64,000 bases of DNA, taken from contig NZ_JAIXZS010000101.1 of the NCBI RefSeq assembly GCF_027489515.1, forward strand, positions 1-64,000. Reading direction: 5' to 3'. The notes beneath the pieces are model-generated. The model was not told the origin of the DNA and made no database searches. It worked only from the letters and a program-made list of their open reading frames with translations. The stretch is from Novosphingobium sp. Its GTDB lineage: Bacteria; Pseudomonadota; Alphaproteobacteria; Sphingomonadales; Sphingomonadaceae. Made by a program: the position numbers and the translations under genes. Below are positions 1 to 10,339 of the stretch, in pieces (within the stretch, counting starts at the first letter, position 1; every line of letters starts with the position of its first letter).

Positions 1-730
1 CGGTGTTGTGGAGCGTGAAGCCCATCGCCGCCGCGGCCCAGCCCGAGTACGAGTTGAGCATCGAGACGACCACCGGCATGTCCGCGCCGCCGATCGGGAT
101 GATCAGCAGGAAGCCGATGGCGAAGCTGAGCGCCGTGATCACGAAGATCACCCACGGGGCCTGATCCTGCGTGAAATAGCCGACCAGACCGAGGATCGCG
201 AGCAGCGTGCCGAGGTTGATCGCGTGGCGCGCGGGCAGCATGATCGGCGCACCGCTCATGTTGCCATTGAGCTTGAGGAACGCAATGACCGAGCCCGAGA
301 AGGTGATCGCACCGATGGCGATGCCGAGACCCATCTCGATCCGGCTCTGCACCTCGATCACGCCGTCCGGCCCGGCAATGCCGAACGCGATCGGGTTGAG
401 GTAAGCGGCAAGGCCGACGAGCACCGCCGCGAGACCGACCAGAGAGTGGAAGGCCGCCACGAGCTGCGGCATGTCGGTCATCTTGATCCGCCGCGCCGTG
501 ACGAAGCCTAGGCCGCCACCGACCGCAATTGCGCCAGCGATCTCAGGCAGGCTGGCAAGGCCATGCGTCGCCAGCGTGGTAACCATCGCGATGGTCATGC
601 CGACGATGCCGTAGCGGTTGCCCGCGCGGCTGGTGGCAGGGCTGGAGAGCCCGCGCAGCGCCATGATGAAGAGGACGCCTGCCGCGAGATAGGCGAGCAT
701 CGCCCAGGGAGGAGTGGTGATGTGCTCCAT
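1..730 (-). CDS. pntB: NAD(P) transhydrogenase subunit beta, 3' end cut by window edge
   Basis: This is the membrane and NADP(H)-binding subunit of proton-translocating transhydrogenase, which uses the proton gradient to pass hydride from NADH to NADP+. About 243 N-terminal residues are visible. The protein opens MEHITTPPW and continues as a series of hydrophobic helices with the conserved beta-subunit stretches GNRYGIVGMTIAM and MTDMPQLVAAFHSLVGLAA. No stop is reached, so the NADP-binding C-terminal domain lies outside the window. The ATG overlaps the stop of the preceding subunit gene by one base (TGATG), indicating translational coupling. It is the last visible gene of the operon that starts at 2301. 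Confidence 0.95.
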   Translation of the reverse strand, partial: MEHITTPPWAMLAYLAAGVLFIMALRGLSSPATSRAGNRYGIVGMTIAMVTTLATHGLASLPEIAGAIAVGGGLGFVTARRIKMTDMPQLVAAFHSLVGLAAVLVGLAAYLNPIAFGIAGPDGVIEVQSRIEMGLGIAIGAITFSGSVIAFLKLNGNMSGAPIMLPARHAINLGTLLAILGLVGYFTQDQAPWVIFVITALSFAIGFLLIIPIGGADMPVVVSMLNSYSGWAAAAMGFTLHNT

Positions 731-1014
731 CACTTCTTCTCCTTCTTCTTGTACATCGCCAGCATGCGCTCGGTAACCGCGAAGCCGCCGAAGATGTTGA
801 CCGATGCCAGCACTACCGCGCCAAGGCCCAGCCATTTCGAGATGACCGAACCCTCAGCCGCACCAGCAACCAGCGCGCCCACGACGATGACCGAGGAAAT
901 CGCGTTGGTCACCGCCATTAGCGGCGTGTGCAGCGCAGGCGTGACCGACCATACGACGTAATAGCCCACGAAGCAGGCCATGACGAAAATGCTCAGGATT
1001 GAAATGAAGTCCAT
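730..1014 (-). CDS. pntAB: NAD(P) transhydrogenase subunit alpha part 2 (membrane piece)
   Basis: This 94-residue protein has three hydrophobic helices and a lysine-rich C terminus (MYKKKEKK). It matches the short membrane part of the alpha subunit in bacteria where alpha is split into two polypeptides. The helices around residues 4-24, 32-52 and 60-78 and the conserved HTPLMAVTNAISS segment identify it. With the NAD-binding part upstream (1029-2159) and beta downstream it forms the transhydrogenase complex in the inner membrane. It starts 14 bases after the previous stop and overlaps pntB by one base. Confidence 0.95.
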   Translation of the reverse strand: MDFISILSIFVMACFVGYYVVWSVTPALHTPLMAVTNAISSVIVVGALVAGAAEGSVISKWLGLGAVVLASVNIFGGFAVTERMLAMYKKKEKK

Positions 1015-1028
1015 GTTCTAAAGCCCCC

Positions 1029-2159
1029 TCACCCGAGCAGTCGTTCGTTGACGACCTTGCCGCCCTGCGTGAGGCGGATGGCGTTGCCGATCTCCTCATC
1101 AAGGACCGGTTTGCCCTGCTCCTTGTCCCAGAACGCAGACAGGAAATTGAACAGGTTGCGGCTGAACAACGCCGAGGCGTCGGCCGCAAGATGCGTGGCC
1201 GTGTTCGAATAGCCGACGATCTTCACGCCGTGCTTCTCCACGACCTGATCCGCAACCGAACCTTCCACGTTGCCGCCTGCCGAAACCGCGAGATCGAAGA
1301 TCACCGAGCCGGGCTTCATCGTCGCGATCTGCGCATCGGTGATGAGGCGTGGTGCGGGACGGCCCGGGATCAGCGCGGTGGTGATCACGATGTCCTGCTT
1401 GGCGATGTGGCTGGAAACCAGTTCGGCCTGCGCAGCCTGGTATTCCGGGCTCATCTCGGTGGCATAGCCGCCTGCGCCCTCGCCCTCGATCCCGGCCACG
1501 TTCTCGACGAAGATGGGCTTGGCGCCGAGCGACTGGATCTGTTCCTTGGTAGCCGAGCGCACGTCGGTCGCCGAGACCTGACCGCCGAGGCGGCGCGCGG
1601 TGGCGATCGCCTGAAGGCCGGCGACGCCAACGCCCATGACGAAAACCTTCGCAGCCGAGACGGTACCGGCTGCGGTCATCATCATCGGGAAGGCGCGGCC
1701 GTAAAGATCCGCAGCAACGATCACCGCCTTGTAACCGGCGAGGTTAGATTGCGAGGAGAGGATGTCCATCGATTGCGCGCGCGTGATGCGCGGCATGAAC
1801 TCCATCGCCAGCGCTTCAAAGCCGCCTGCCGCATAGGCATCGACCCGGGCACGCTGGCCGAACGGATCGAGCGAGGCGACGATCCACGCGCCGGGCTTGG
1901 CCCCGGCAAGCAGATCAGCCTCAGGACCCTGCACGCCGAGCACGATATCCGCACCCGCTGCCGCGCCTTCACCCACGATTTCTGCGCCGGCAGCCGCAAA
2001 GGCCTCGTCGCTGATCGAGGCGGTGGCCCCTGCCCCAGACTCCACGCGCACAGCCGCGCCGAGGCCGATGAACTTCTTCACCGTCTCTGGCGTTGCTGCA
2101 ACGCGGTGCTCTCCGCTGGCCCGCTCACGCAGGACCGCGATCGTTGTTGTCGCCCCCAT
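1029..2159 (-). CDS. pntAA: NAD(P) transhydrogenase subunit alpha part 1 (NAD-binding)
   Basis: This 376-residue soluble subunit binds NAD(H) and resembles alanine dehydrogenase. The N-terminal half begins IAVLRERASGEHRVAATPET, which is the classical AlaDH/PNT opening. The nucleotide-binding fold is marked by the glycine-rich GVGVAGLQA at about residues 173-181, followed by the acidic strand end ATDVRSATKEQ. Its length fits the split-alpha form, which lacks membrane helices. It lies seven bases after the small oxidase subunit gene and heads pntAB and pntB on the same strand. Confidence 0.95.
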   Translation of the reverse strand: MGATTTIAVLRERASGEHRVAATPETVKKFIGLGAAVRVESGAGATASISDEAFAAAGAEIVGEGAAAGADIVLGVQGPEADLLAGAKPGAWIVASLDPFGQRARVDAYAAGGFEALAMEFMPRITRAQSMDILSSQSNLAGYKAVIVAADLYGRAFPMMMTAAGTVSAAKVFVMGVGVAGLQAIATARRLGGQVSATDVRSATKEQIQSLGAKPIFVENVAGIEGEGAGGYATEMSPEYQAAQAELVSSHIAKQDIVITTALIPGRPAPRLITDAQIATMKPGSVIFDLAVSAGGNVEGSVADQVVEKHGVKIVGYSNTATHLAADASALFSRNLFNFLSAFWDKEQGKPVLDEEIGNAIRLTQGGKVVNERLLG

Positions 2160-2166
2160 CCGCGGA

Positions 2167-2301
2167 TCAGGCGATGAGATACATGACGAAAAGCACGATA
2201 ACCGCGATCACCGGGGTGGCGACCTTGATCATCCCGACGAAGCCCTCGTACGTGGCCGTCGCTGCCTTCATGTTGTTCCCGGCATTGTTGCTGGCGCCCA
2301 T
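2167..2301 (-). CDS. aa3-type cytochrome c oxidase subunit IV family small protein
   Basis: This 44-codon gene is too short for most ORF callers. The product reads MGASNNAGNNMKAATATYEG followed by one hydrophobic helix ending VMYLIA. The pattern of a short polar N terminus, a T-Y-x-G-F motif and a single transmembrane helix is that of the bacterial aa3-type cytochrome c oxidase subunit IV family (COX4_pro_2). The stop is seven bases before the pntAA start, so it is probably the first gene of the transhydrogenase operon. No other oxidase subunit lies nearby, so a role in oxidase assembly or stability is inferred from family only. Confidence 0.8.
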   Translation of the reverse strand: MGASNNAGNNMKAATATYEGFVGMIKVATPVIAVIVLFVMYLIA

Positions 2302-2458
2302 GACAAACCCTTCCTCATTGCGTCTTAAACGATCGATTGACCGCATCCTCTAGCGGCGGCGTTCTTCCGGCTCAAGCGGAACCGGTGTGATCGCACTTAA
2401 TCTGGTCTTTACCCAAATGGGCTAGACCCCGGCACTATGCAAAAGGACCGGGGAAGCC

Positions 2459-3877
2459 ATGGCAGAGCCCACTGATCGCCTGCTCATGCTGATTGACGAC
2501 GAACCAGCGCAGTGCCGCCTTATCTCGGCGCTTGCCGCGCGTGAGGGTTGGCGCACGATCTTTGCCCGCGATTCCGAGACGGCGATTGCCACGCTCGGCA
2601 CGCGCCAAGGCATGCAGCTCGATGCAATCATTCTGGATCAATGGGTTCCGGGTGACAGCGCTTGCGCGCTGATTGCCGAACTGAAGGCCCGCCGGCCCGC
2701 GCTTCCCATCCTGATGATCACTACCAGCGCCTCGCCGCTACTCGCCGTGGAGGCGATGCGCGCAGGCGCTTCGGACTACCTCATCAAGCCCGTCGCGCCC
2801 GATCGGCTGCTTCAGGCGCTGCGCACGGCGACGCGGCGCGAAGAATCGCCCGACGAGCTGCAGCCGCTCACCGAGAAGTTCACCGGCACACTCGATTTCG
2901 ATTCGATGATCGGTGCCGCCCCCGGTTTCCGCGCGGCGCTTGCCGTGGCGGCGAAGGCCGCGCGCACGCAGAACACTGTGCTGATCGAAGGTGAAAGTGG
3001 CACCGGCAAGGAGATGCTGGTGCGCGCGATGCATGCCGCCAGCCCCCGCGCCAAGGCGCCATTGCGCATCGTCAACGCCGGCGGCATCCCCGCCAACCAG
3101 ATCGAATCCGTACTGTTCGGCCATGAAAAGGGCGCCTTCCCCGGCGCCTTCGAGCGCCATGTTGGCGCGCTCCAGCATGCCGATGGCGGCACGCTCGTGA
3201 TCGACGAGATCGATCGCCTGTGCCTCGCCGCGCAGGCCCGCCTCGCCCAGTTCCTCCAGCGCGGCGATATCCAGCCCATCGGCGCGCGGCACAGTTTCCG
3301 GCTCGATGTGCGGGTCATCGTCTGCAGCAATGCCGCGCTTGATGATCTGGTCGAGGCGCAGCTGTTCGATCCCAGCCTGCTCGAGGCGCTGAGCGGGGTT
3401 CACGTACACCTCCCCGCGCTGCGCGAACGCGCCGGCGACATTCCCGCACTTGCCCGCCACTTCCTCACGCGCATCGGCGAACAGCCGGGCTTGCGCCCGC
3501 TTGGCATCACCGACGGCGCACTCGCGCTGCTTGCAGCTTATGACTGGCCCGGCAACGTGCGCCAGCTCCAGGCAACGCTCTTCCGCGCCGCGGTGTTTTG
3601 CGACGGCGAGGCGCTGACCGCGCAGGATTTCCCCAACCTCTCGAGCATGGTCGGCGAAGCGCCGCGTGCGGCCACTTCGGGCACCGAAGGCGCAGGCGTG
3701 ATGCTCTATTCGCCGGACGGCAATCTGCGCCCGCTCGAAGAGATCGAGGCCGATGTCATCCGCCTTGCGATCGGGCACTACCGCGGCCGCATGACCGAAG
3801 TCGCGCGGCGGCTCGGGATCGGACGCTCGACGCTTTATCGCAAACTTTCAGAGCTCGGGATCGACAACGTCGCTTGA
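2459..3877 (+). CDS. NtrC-type response regulator with degenerate AAA+ motifs
   Basis: The 472-residue protein has three parts. A receiver domain spans about residues 6-125, with acidic pair D13/D14, phospho-acceptor D60 in LDQWVPG and the conserved lysine in DYLIKP. An AAA+ domain spans about 145-385 with Walker A GESGTGKE and Walker B GGTLVIDEID. A Fis-type helix-turn-helix ends the protein (MTEVARRLGIGRSTLYRKL). Two sigma-54 activator hallmarks are altered: the GAFTGA loop reads GAFPGA, and the region that normally carries the arginine finger (FRxDLYxRL) reads FDPSLLEAL. It may therefore not remodel sigma-54 polymerase in the usual way. No sensor kinase is adjacent; it is divergent from the pnt operon. 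Confidence 0.88.
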   Translation: MAEPTDRLLMLIDDEPAQCRLISALAAREGWRTIFARDSETAIATLGTRQGMQLDAIILDQWVPGDSACALIAELKARRPALPILMITTSASPLLAVEAMRAGASDYLIKPVAPDRLLQALRTATRREESPDELQPLTEKFTGTLDFDSMIGAAPGFRAALAVAAKAARTQNTVLIEGESGTGKEMLVRAMHAASPRAKAPLRIVNAGGIPANQIESVLFGHEKGAFPGAFERHVGALQHADGGTLVIDEIDRLCLAAQARLAQFLQRGDIQPIGARHSFRLDVRVIVCSNAALDDLVEAQLFDPSLLEALSGVHVHLPALRERAGDIPALARHFLTRIGEQPGLRPLGITDGALALLAAYDWPGNVRQLQATLFRAAVFCDGEALTAQDFPNLSSMVGEAPRAATSGTEGAGVMLYSPDGNLRPLEEIEADVIRLAIGHYRGRMTEVARRLGIGRSTLYRKLSELGIDNVA

Positions 3878-3909
3878 TGCGGACGCGCCTTGGGGGTTAG
3901 CCTGCCCGC

Positions 3910-4692
3910 ATGGCAGGCGATTTCGACTTTTCGGGCAGAACCATCCTCATCACCGGCGCCGCGTCGGGCATCGGCGCGGCCACAGCGCGGTGGCTAGATG
4001 CGCACGGCGCGGCCGAGCTTGTACTCGTCGATATCGACCGGCCCGGCCTCGATGCCTTGGGCGTTTCCTGCAAGGTACGCCCCTTCGGCGGCAGTGTCGC
4101 CGATCCGGCACTGTGGAACCTTCTCTCGCGCGAGATCGGGCGCCTCGATCATGCCGTGATCAATGCCGGCATTCCCGGCCCCGGCAAACCCATCGTCGAT
4201 ATCGATATCACTGAGTGGCGCAACACCATGTCGGTCAATCTCGACGGCGCGTTCCTCGCTCTGCGCTGCGCCATGCGCAACATGATGCGGCCCTTGGGCG
4301 AAGGCCCGCGCGCAGGTTCGATCGTGCTGACGGGGTCGGTCTCCGGCATCAGCGGGAAAGCCCCGATCGACTACGGTGCCTCCAAGGCAGCGATTGCGCA
4401 GATGGCGCGCATCGCCGCCAATGAAGGCGCGCCCCATGGCATTCGCGTCAACGCCATCGCACCGGGCGGAGTGGACACGCCGATCTGGGACAAGGTCGAC
4501 TTCATCCGCCAGGAGATCGAGCGGCTCGGCAGCCGCGAAGCGGCGCTCGCGGCGCTGGCCAAGCAGGGTTCGCCGCTCGGCCGGTTTGCCACCGCCGATG
4601 AAATCGCGAGCCAGATCGGCTTCCTCCTCTCCAATATGGCAGCCTCCACGACGGGCGCAGTACTGGTAAGCGATGGGGGATTCTCGCTCTGA
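3910..4692 (+). CDS. Short-chain dehydrogenase/reductase
   Basis: This is a 260-residue classical SDR. The cofactor motif is TGAASGIGAAT near the N terminus, followed by NAG at about residue 78 and the catalytic YGASK at about 157-161. A serine sits in the preceding TGSVSGISG strand. The C terminus ends in the usual SDGGFSL. An acidic residue after the second strand (LVDIDRPG) suggests NAD(H) preference. It lies 32 bases after the response regulator and 60 bases before a family III CoA-transferase, so it may act on an alcohol or 3-hydroxyacyl substrate in the same catabolic route. The substrate is not deducible. Confidence 0.85.
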   Translation: MAGDFDFSGRTILITGAASGIGAATARWLDAHGAAELVLVDIDRPGLDALGVSCKVRPFGGSVADPALWNLLSREIGRLDHAVINAGIPGPGKPIVDIDITEWRNTMSVNLDGAFLALRCAMRNMMRPLGEGPRAGSIVLTGSVSGISGKAPIDYGASKAAIAQMARIAANEGAPHGIRVNAIAPGGVDTPIWDKVDFIRQEIERLGSREAALAALAKQGSPLGRFATADEIASQIGFLLSNMAASTTGAVLVSDGGFSL

Positions 4693-4752
4693 GGAGCGAG
4701 GCGCACCAACCAAAGCCCGGCATCGACCGGGCCGCCGCGAGGAGAGCACACA

Positions 4753-5919
4753 ATGGCAGGGCAGAAGCTGCTCGAAGGCATTCGCATCGTCGATCTGACC
4801 AGCGTGGTGTTCGGGCCCTACGCCACCGAAACGCTGGCCGACCTTGGCGCCGATGTGATCAAGGTCGAGGTGCCCGCAGGCGACATGTTCCGCCATGCCG
4901 GAAAACCCGCCGCAACACCCGGAATGGGGCCTTGCACACTCAACCTCAACAAGGGCAAGCGCAGCCTGGCGATCGACCTCAAAAGCGCGGAAGGCAAGGC
5001 CGCCCTCAACGCGCAGTTGGCAGAGGCGGACGTCTTCATCCACAACGTGCGCGGCAAGGCGATCGAGCGGTTGGGCTTCGGCTACGAAGCGGTCAGGGCG
5101 ATCAAGCCCGACATCATCTATGTGCACTGCACTGGCTTTGGCTCGGGCGGGCCTTATGGCGATCTGCAGGCCTATGACGACGTGATCCAGGCGGCGACCG
5201 GCACGACCAACTTGCTCAGCCGGGTCGACGGCAATCCGGTCCCGCGCTTCCTGCCCTCGCTGGTCGCCGACAAGGTTTCCGGATTGCATGGAACCTGGGC
5301 GGTCATGGCCGCGATCATTCACAAGCTGCGCTTCGGCGAGGGTCAGTTCGTCGAAGTACCGATGTTCGAGAGCTTCACCCATTTCATGATGCAGGAGCAT
5401 CTCTACGGGCTGGCGCTTGTCCCGCCAAAGGAACCGGCAGGTTATCCCCGCCAGCTCGATCCGTTCCGTCAGCCCTTCCCGGCCAAAGACGGCTATGTGG
5501 TGATCGTGCCCTATACACTCGATGCCATCGATACGGTGATTGCGCTGCTGGAAGCGCCGGAACTGGCCGAAGACCCGCGCTTCATCGACTTTCCCTCACG
5601 CATGCGCAACATCGGTGCGTTTTATGAGGAGATGGCCAAACGCACGCCCAAGCTCACTATGGCGGAATGGGCAGCAAGGATGGCCGAGCACCAGATTCCT
5701 TGCATGCCGGTGCGCGATCTCGATGACATCACCGAAGACCCGCACCTCAAGGCGGTGGATTTCTTTCAGCAGCGCACACACCCCACCGAAGGGACGTATC
5801 TCAAGATGCGCAGTCCGGTGTCGTTCTCGGTCGGAAGTTTTGAAGTGAAGCCGACGCCGCGCATCGGAGAGCATAACGAAGAGCTGGGAGCCCCGTCTCT
5901 CAAGCCTCGAGCTGGCTGA
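4753..5919 (+). CDS. CaiB/BaiF family III CoA-transferase
   Basis: The 388-residue protein begins with IRIVDLTSVVFGPYATETL and LGADVIKVE, the standard opening of family III CoA-transferases. The segment QAYDDVIQAATG at about residue 140 contains the aspartate position used to form the acyl-enzyme anhydride in this family. The family moves CoA between carboxylic acids. A good ribosome-binding site (GAGGAGAG) precedes the ATG. The 3' end overlaps the convergent folP gene by 20 bases. The SDR partner upstream suggests a short acid-degradation pair; the acid is unknown. Confidence 0.9.
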   Translation: MAGQKLLEGIRIVDLTSVVFGPYATETLADLGADVIKVEVPAGDMFRHAGKPAATPGMGPCTLNLNKGKRSLAIDLKSAEGKAALNAQLAEADVFIHNVRGKAIERLGFGYEAVRAIKPDIIYVHCTGFGSGGPYGDLQAYDDVIQAATGTTNLLSRVDGNPVPRFLPSLVADKVSGLHGTWAVMAAIIHKLRFGEGQFVEVPMFESFTHFMMQEHLYGLALVPPKEPAGYPRQLDPFRQPFPAKDGYVVIVPYTLDAIDTVIALLEAPELAEDPRFIDFPSRMRNIGAFYEEMAKRTPKLTMAEWAARMAEHQIPCMPVRDLDDITEDPHLKAVDFFQQRTHPTEGTYLKMRSPVSFSVGSFEVKPTPRIGEHNEELGAPSLKPRAG

Positions 5920-7012
5920 AGTCGGTCAAGGCCGCATCGCGCAGGCCGCGCCAGACGCGCAGCGCTTGCACCGTTTCCGCCACATCGTGGACGCGCACCA
6001 TCTGCGCGCCCGCCTCGAAGCCTTTTGCCGCCAGTAGCAGCGAGCCGCCGAGCCGCTGGTGTGCGGGTGCTTCGCCAGAAAGCGCACCGATCATCCGCTT
6101 GCGGCTCGCGCCGAGGAGTAGCGGCTGTCCGAGTGCATGGAACAGCGGCAACGCATTGATCAGCGCCAGATTCTCGGCAAGCGACTTGCCAAAGCCGATA
6201 CCCGGATCAAGCAAGATCTTCTCGCGCGCGATCCCGCCGGCCACAGCCGCATCGCGACGTTCGCGCAGGGCATCGAAGACATCGAGGACTACATCGGCAT
6301 AGTGGCCGTCGGCGTGGAGGTCCTTCTCCCCTCCGGGCGCATGCATGAGGACAACCGGCGCGCCGCTTGCCGCAACGACTTCCATCGAGCGCGGATCATG
6401 GCGGAGTCCGGAAACATCGTTGACGATATGCGCGCCCGCTGCGAGCGCTTCAGAAATCACCGTCGAGCGGCGGCTGTCGATGGAAATGGCCGCGCCGCTG
6501 GCGGACAGCTTGGCTATGACGGGGACGACGCGCTTGACCTCATCGCCTTCCCAGACGGCGGGTGCGCCAGGCCGGGTGGATTCCCCGCCGACGTCGATGA
6601 TCGCCGCGCCCGCTTCCAGCATGGCGGCAGCATGTTCGAGTGCGGCTTCAGGCTTGTCGAGGAATTTGCCGCCATCGGAGAAACTGTCCGGCGTGACATT
6701 GAGAATGCCCATGACCTGCGGCTGGTCGAGCCGGATTATACGGGCACCGCAGGCTAGCGGTCCGTGCTGGGCCTTGAGGTTGCTCCACTGGGCGTGGGCC
6801 TCGGCGGCCAACGCATCGGGAAGTGCGGCAAAAGCGTCGCTTGCCGCCTCGGCACCAAAGCGGCGGCGGGATACAACCTTGTCGCCATCCCGGACAATGA
6901 TTGCGAAGCGGGAGGCATGGACCAGCCCGCCACCAAGGCGGATCGTGCCGCCCTCCTCGCTCTGCGGGCTTTCGGCAAGGGCAATCGGACGGATGTAGAG
7001 CTTCTGCGCCAT
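5900..7012 (-). CDS. folP: Dihydropteroate synthase
   Basis: Joins p-aminobenzoate to 6-hydroxymethyl-dihydropterin diphosphate in folate synthesis. The 370-residue protein has a roughly 95-residue N-terminal extension before the TIM-barrel core, typical of sphingomonads. The core motifs are clear: MGILNVTPDSFSDGG, DVGGESTRPG, SIDSRR, NDVSGL, LDPGIGFGKS and GASRKRMIG. It lies downstream of ccrM and a 39-codon ORF on the same strand; the short ORF's stop is nine bases from this start, so translation may be coupled. Its 3' end overlaps the convergent CoA-transferase gene. Confidence 0.95.
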   Translation of the reverse strand: MAQKLYIRPIALAESPQSEEGGTIRLGGGLVHASRFAIIVRDGDKVVSRRRFGAEAASDAFAALPDALAAEAHAQWSNLKAQHGPLACGARIIRLDQPQVMGILNVTPDSFSDGGKFLDKPEAALEHAAAMLEAGAAIIDVGGESTRPGAPAVWEGDEVKRVVPVIAKLSASGAAISIDSRRSTVISEALAAGAHIVNDVSGLRHDPRSMEVVAASGAPVVLMHAPGGEKDLHADGHYADVVLDVFDALRERRDAAVAGGIAREKILLDPGIGFGKSLAENLALINALPLFHALGQPLLLGASRKRMIGALSGEAPAHQRLGGSLLLAAKGFEAGAQMVRVHDVAETVQALRVWRGLRDAALTDFSQLEA

Positions 7013-7021
7013 GAGCGGGTT

Positions 7022-7141
7022 CTAGCGCCCTAGACGGCGCGCGGCGAGCCGCATTGCTGCGCGCAGCACCATGACCTTGGTCCAGCGCATATGGCAGCGC
7101 AGCACGAGCGGATCAGGCATCAGGCCCAGCAGCGGGAGCAT
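7022..7141 (-). CDS. Possible 39-residue basic protein between ccrM and folP
   Basis: The ATG follows the ccrM stop after one base (TGA-G-ATG) and the TAG lies nine bases before the folP start. The predicted peptide opens MLPLLGLMPDPLVLRC and ends with the strongly basic MRLAARRLGR. Its position, coupled on both sides, is the main support. It has no family I recognise and is short enough to be chance. If real it could be a coupling leader for folP or a small regulatory protein. Confidence 0.35.
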   Translation of the reverse strand: MLPLLGLMPDPLVLRCHMRWTKVMVLRAAMRLAARRLGR

Positions 7142-7142
7142 C

Positions 7143-8483
<1,341 letters not shown>

Positions 8484-8485
<2 letters not shown>

Positions 8486-9176
8486 ACCGTAAAAAAGTTT
8501 CTACCGCTCCTAAGCCGATGACCGCGGCGACCGGGGCAAAGCTTCGCCGATGATGCGGGCATGCGCCATGGCGGCGCAGCGCCGCGAGATGCTCTGCTGT
8601 GCCATAGCCGGCATTGCGCTCCCAGCCATAGTGCGGGAACTCCGCCGCTGCTGCGCGCATCAGCCGATCCCGGTGCTCCTTGGCGAGGATCGAGGCCGCG
8701 GAAATGCAAGGCTCGCTGGCATCCCCCCTGACGATGGCGCGCGCGGGCCAGATCCAGTCGGCGCAGCGACCGGCCGGCGTCATGTTGCCATCGACCAGCA
8801 CCGTGCCAATCCCGACCTCGTCGATCTGCAAGGCGAGTGCAGCGACGGCGCGGGTCATCGCGAGCATCGTGGCGGCAAAGATGTTGAGCTGGTCGATCTC
8901 CGCCACGTCGGCGATCCCGAGCGCCCAGTTGCAGCTCTGCCGGATGGACGGCTCCAGACGCGCACGGCGTGCTGCACTCAGTACCTTGGAATCAGCAAGG
9001 CCCTCAGGCACCTGAGCGCCCAACACGACGGCCGCCGCCACCACCGGTCCGGCAAGCGGGCCACGGCCCGCCTCGTCCACCCCGACGACAAGGCCCGGCA
9101 GCCGGGCCAGAGCGTTTCCGGCAGGCGCCGAACCGCCGCTGACAGCGGAACCGTTCGCTGGCATTCTGCCTACCAT
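8484..9176 (-). CDS. rnhB: Ribonuclease HII
   Basis: Removes ribonucleotides from RNA-DNA hybrids. The core motifs are [27 protein letters not shown] and [12 protein letters not shown], supplying the acidic catalytic residues. From the ATG at 9176 the length is 230 residues, normal for the family. An alternative ATG at 9164 is equally possible. An extended frame back to 9395 would overlap the divergent dehydrogenase and is unlikely. A likely ribosome-binding site (ACAGG) lies seven bases before 9176. The start at 9176 overlaps the opposite-strand start at 9175 (CATG). Confidence 0.93.
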
Positions 9177-10338
9177 GAAGAGACCTGTCCTTTCCGCATT
9201 AGCTCTCGCCGCGCTCGGCATGGCCGGCTGTTCGAGCCCTGCCAGTGCTGGCGACAACGTCATTGTCACGAGCCCGAAGCCGCAACTGACGCTGGTCACG
9301 GTGACCGATGAAGCCGCCTTCGACGAACCTTGGGCGATGGCCTTTCTGCCCGGCAGTGCAACCGCTCTCATCACCGAAAAGGCGGGCAAGCTCAAGGTCT
9401 GGCGGCACGGTGCCAGAATCCGCGAAGTGTCGGGTGTGCCACCCGTCGTCTATGGCGGACAGGGCGGCTTCGGCGATGTCGTACCGGCACCCGATTACCG
9501 GACAAGCAAGATCATCTATCTCAGCTGGGTCGAGGCCGGACGCAATGGCACGAGCGGAGCGGTTGTCGGGCGGGCAAAGCTGGAGTTTCCGTCCGGCGCT
9601 CCGCCGCGGCTCAGGGGCCTGAGGATCATCTGGCGGCAGGCCCCCAAGGTCGAAGGCCAGGGCCATTTCTCGCACCGCATCGCCTTCTCGCCCGATGGGC
9701 AGTACCTGTTCGTCAGTTCGGGCGAGCGCCAGCGCTTCACCCCGGCGCAAAGCCTCAAGGTCAGCCTCGGCAAGATCGTCCGCCTCAACCTCGACGGCAC
9801 ACCCGCTCAAGGCAATCCCTTTGCCGACAAGCCGGGCGCCGGACCGCAGATCTGGTCCTATGGCCATCGCAATGTACTGGGGCTCACGTTTGATGCCAGC
9901 GGCCAACTCTGGGATCTGGAGCATGGGCCAAAGGGCGGCGACGAGCTCAATTTCGTGAAACCGGGCAAGAACTATGGCTGGCCGCTGGTTTCCAATGGTG
10001 ACAACTATGATGGCACACCCATCCCGCGCCATGTGACGCGGCCCGATCTGGAGGCGCCTGCGATCAGCTGGAACCCGGTAATCGCACCCGGCGATCTCAT
10101 TTTCTACAAGGGCACTCTCTTCCCGGGCTGGAAAGGCCATGCAATCTGCGCCGGAATGGTCAGCGGGGGATTGGTGCGGGTTGCCACCAGCGGCGAACGC
10201 GGCGAAGAGATCGAGCGCATTGGGCTTGGCAATCGCATCCGCGAGGTGGAAGAAGGACCGGACGGTGCGCTCTATGTGCTGGAGGATGGCCGAGGCGGCC
10301 GCCTGCGCAAGCTTGTGCCCGCACCAACTGGGAGCTGA
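9175..10338 (+). CDS. PQQ-dependent sugar dehydrogenase family lipoprotein
   Basis: The 387-residue protein starts with a lipoprotein-type signal (ALGMAGCSS, lipobox cysteine at about residue 19), so it is probably anchored in the periplasm. The body is a soluble glucose/sorbosone dehydrogenase beta-propeller: [44 protein letters not shown] and YGHRNVLGL are family signatures. The family oxidises aldoses or related sugars with pyrroloquinoline quinone. No PQQ synthesis gene is in the window, so the cofactor would come from elsewhere. A HAD phosphatase starts one base after its stop. Confidence 0.88.
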   Translation: MKRPVLSALALAALGMAGCSSPASAGDNVIVTSPKPQLTLVTVTDEAAFDEPWAMAFLPGSATALITEKAGKLKVWRHGARIREVSGVPPVVYGGQGGFGDVVPAPDYRTSKIIYLSWVEAGRNGTSGAVVGRAKLEFPSGAPPRLRGLRIIWRQAPKVEGQGHFSHRIAFSPDGQYLFVSSGERQRFTPAQSLKVSLGKIVRLNLDGTPAQGNPFADKPGAGPQIWSYGHRNVLGLTFDASGQLWDLEHGPKGGDELNFVKPGKNYGWPLVSNGDNYDGTPIPRHVTRPDLEAPAISWNPVIAPGDLIFYKGTLFPGWKGHAICAGMVSGGLVRVATSGERGEEIERIGLGNRIREVEEGPDGALYVLEDGRGGRLRKLVPAPTGS

Positions 10339-10339
10339 A

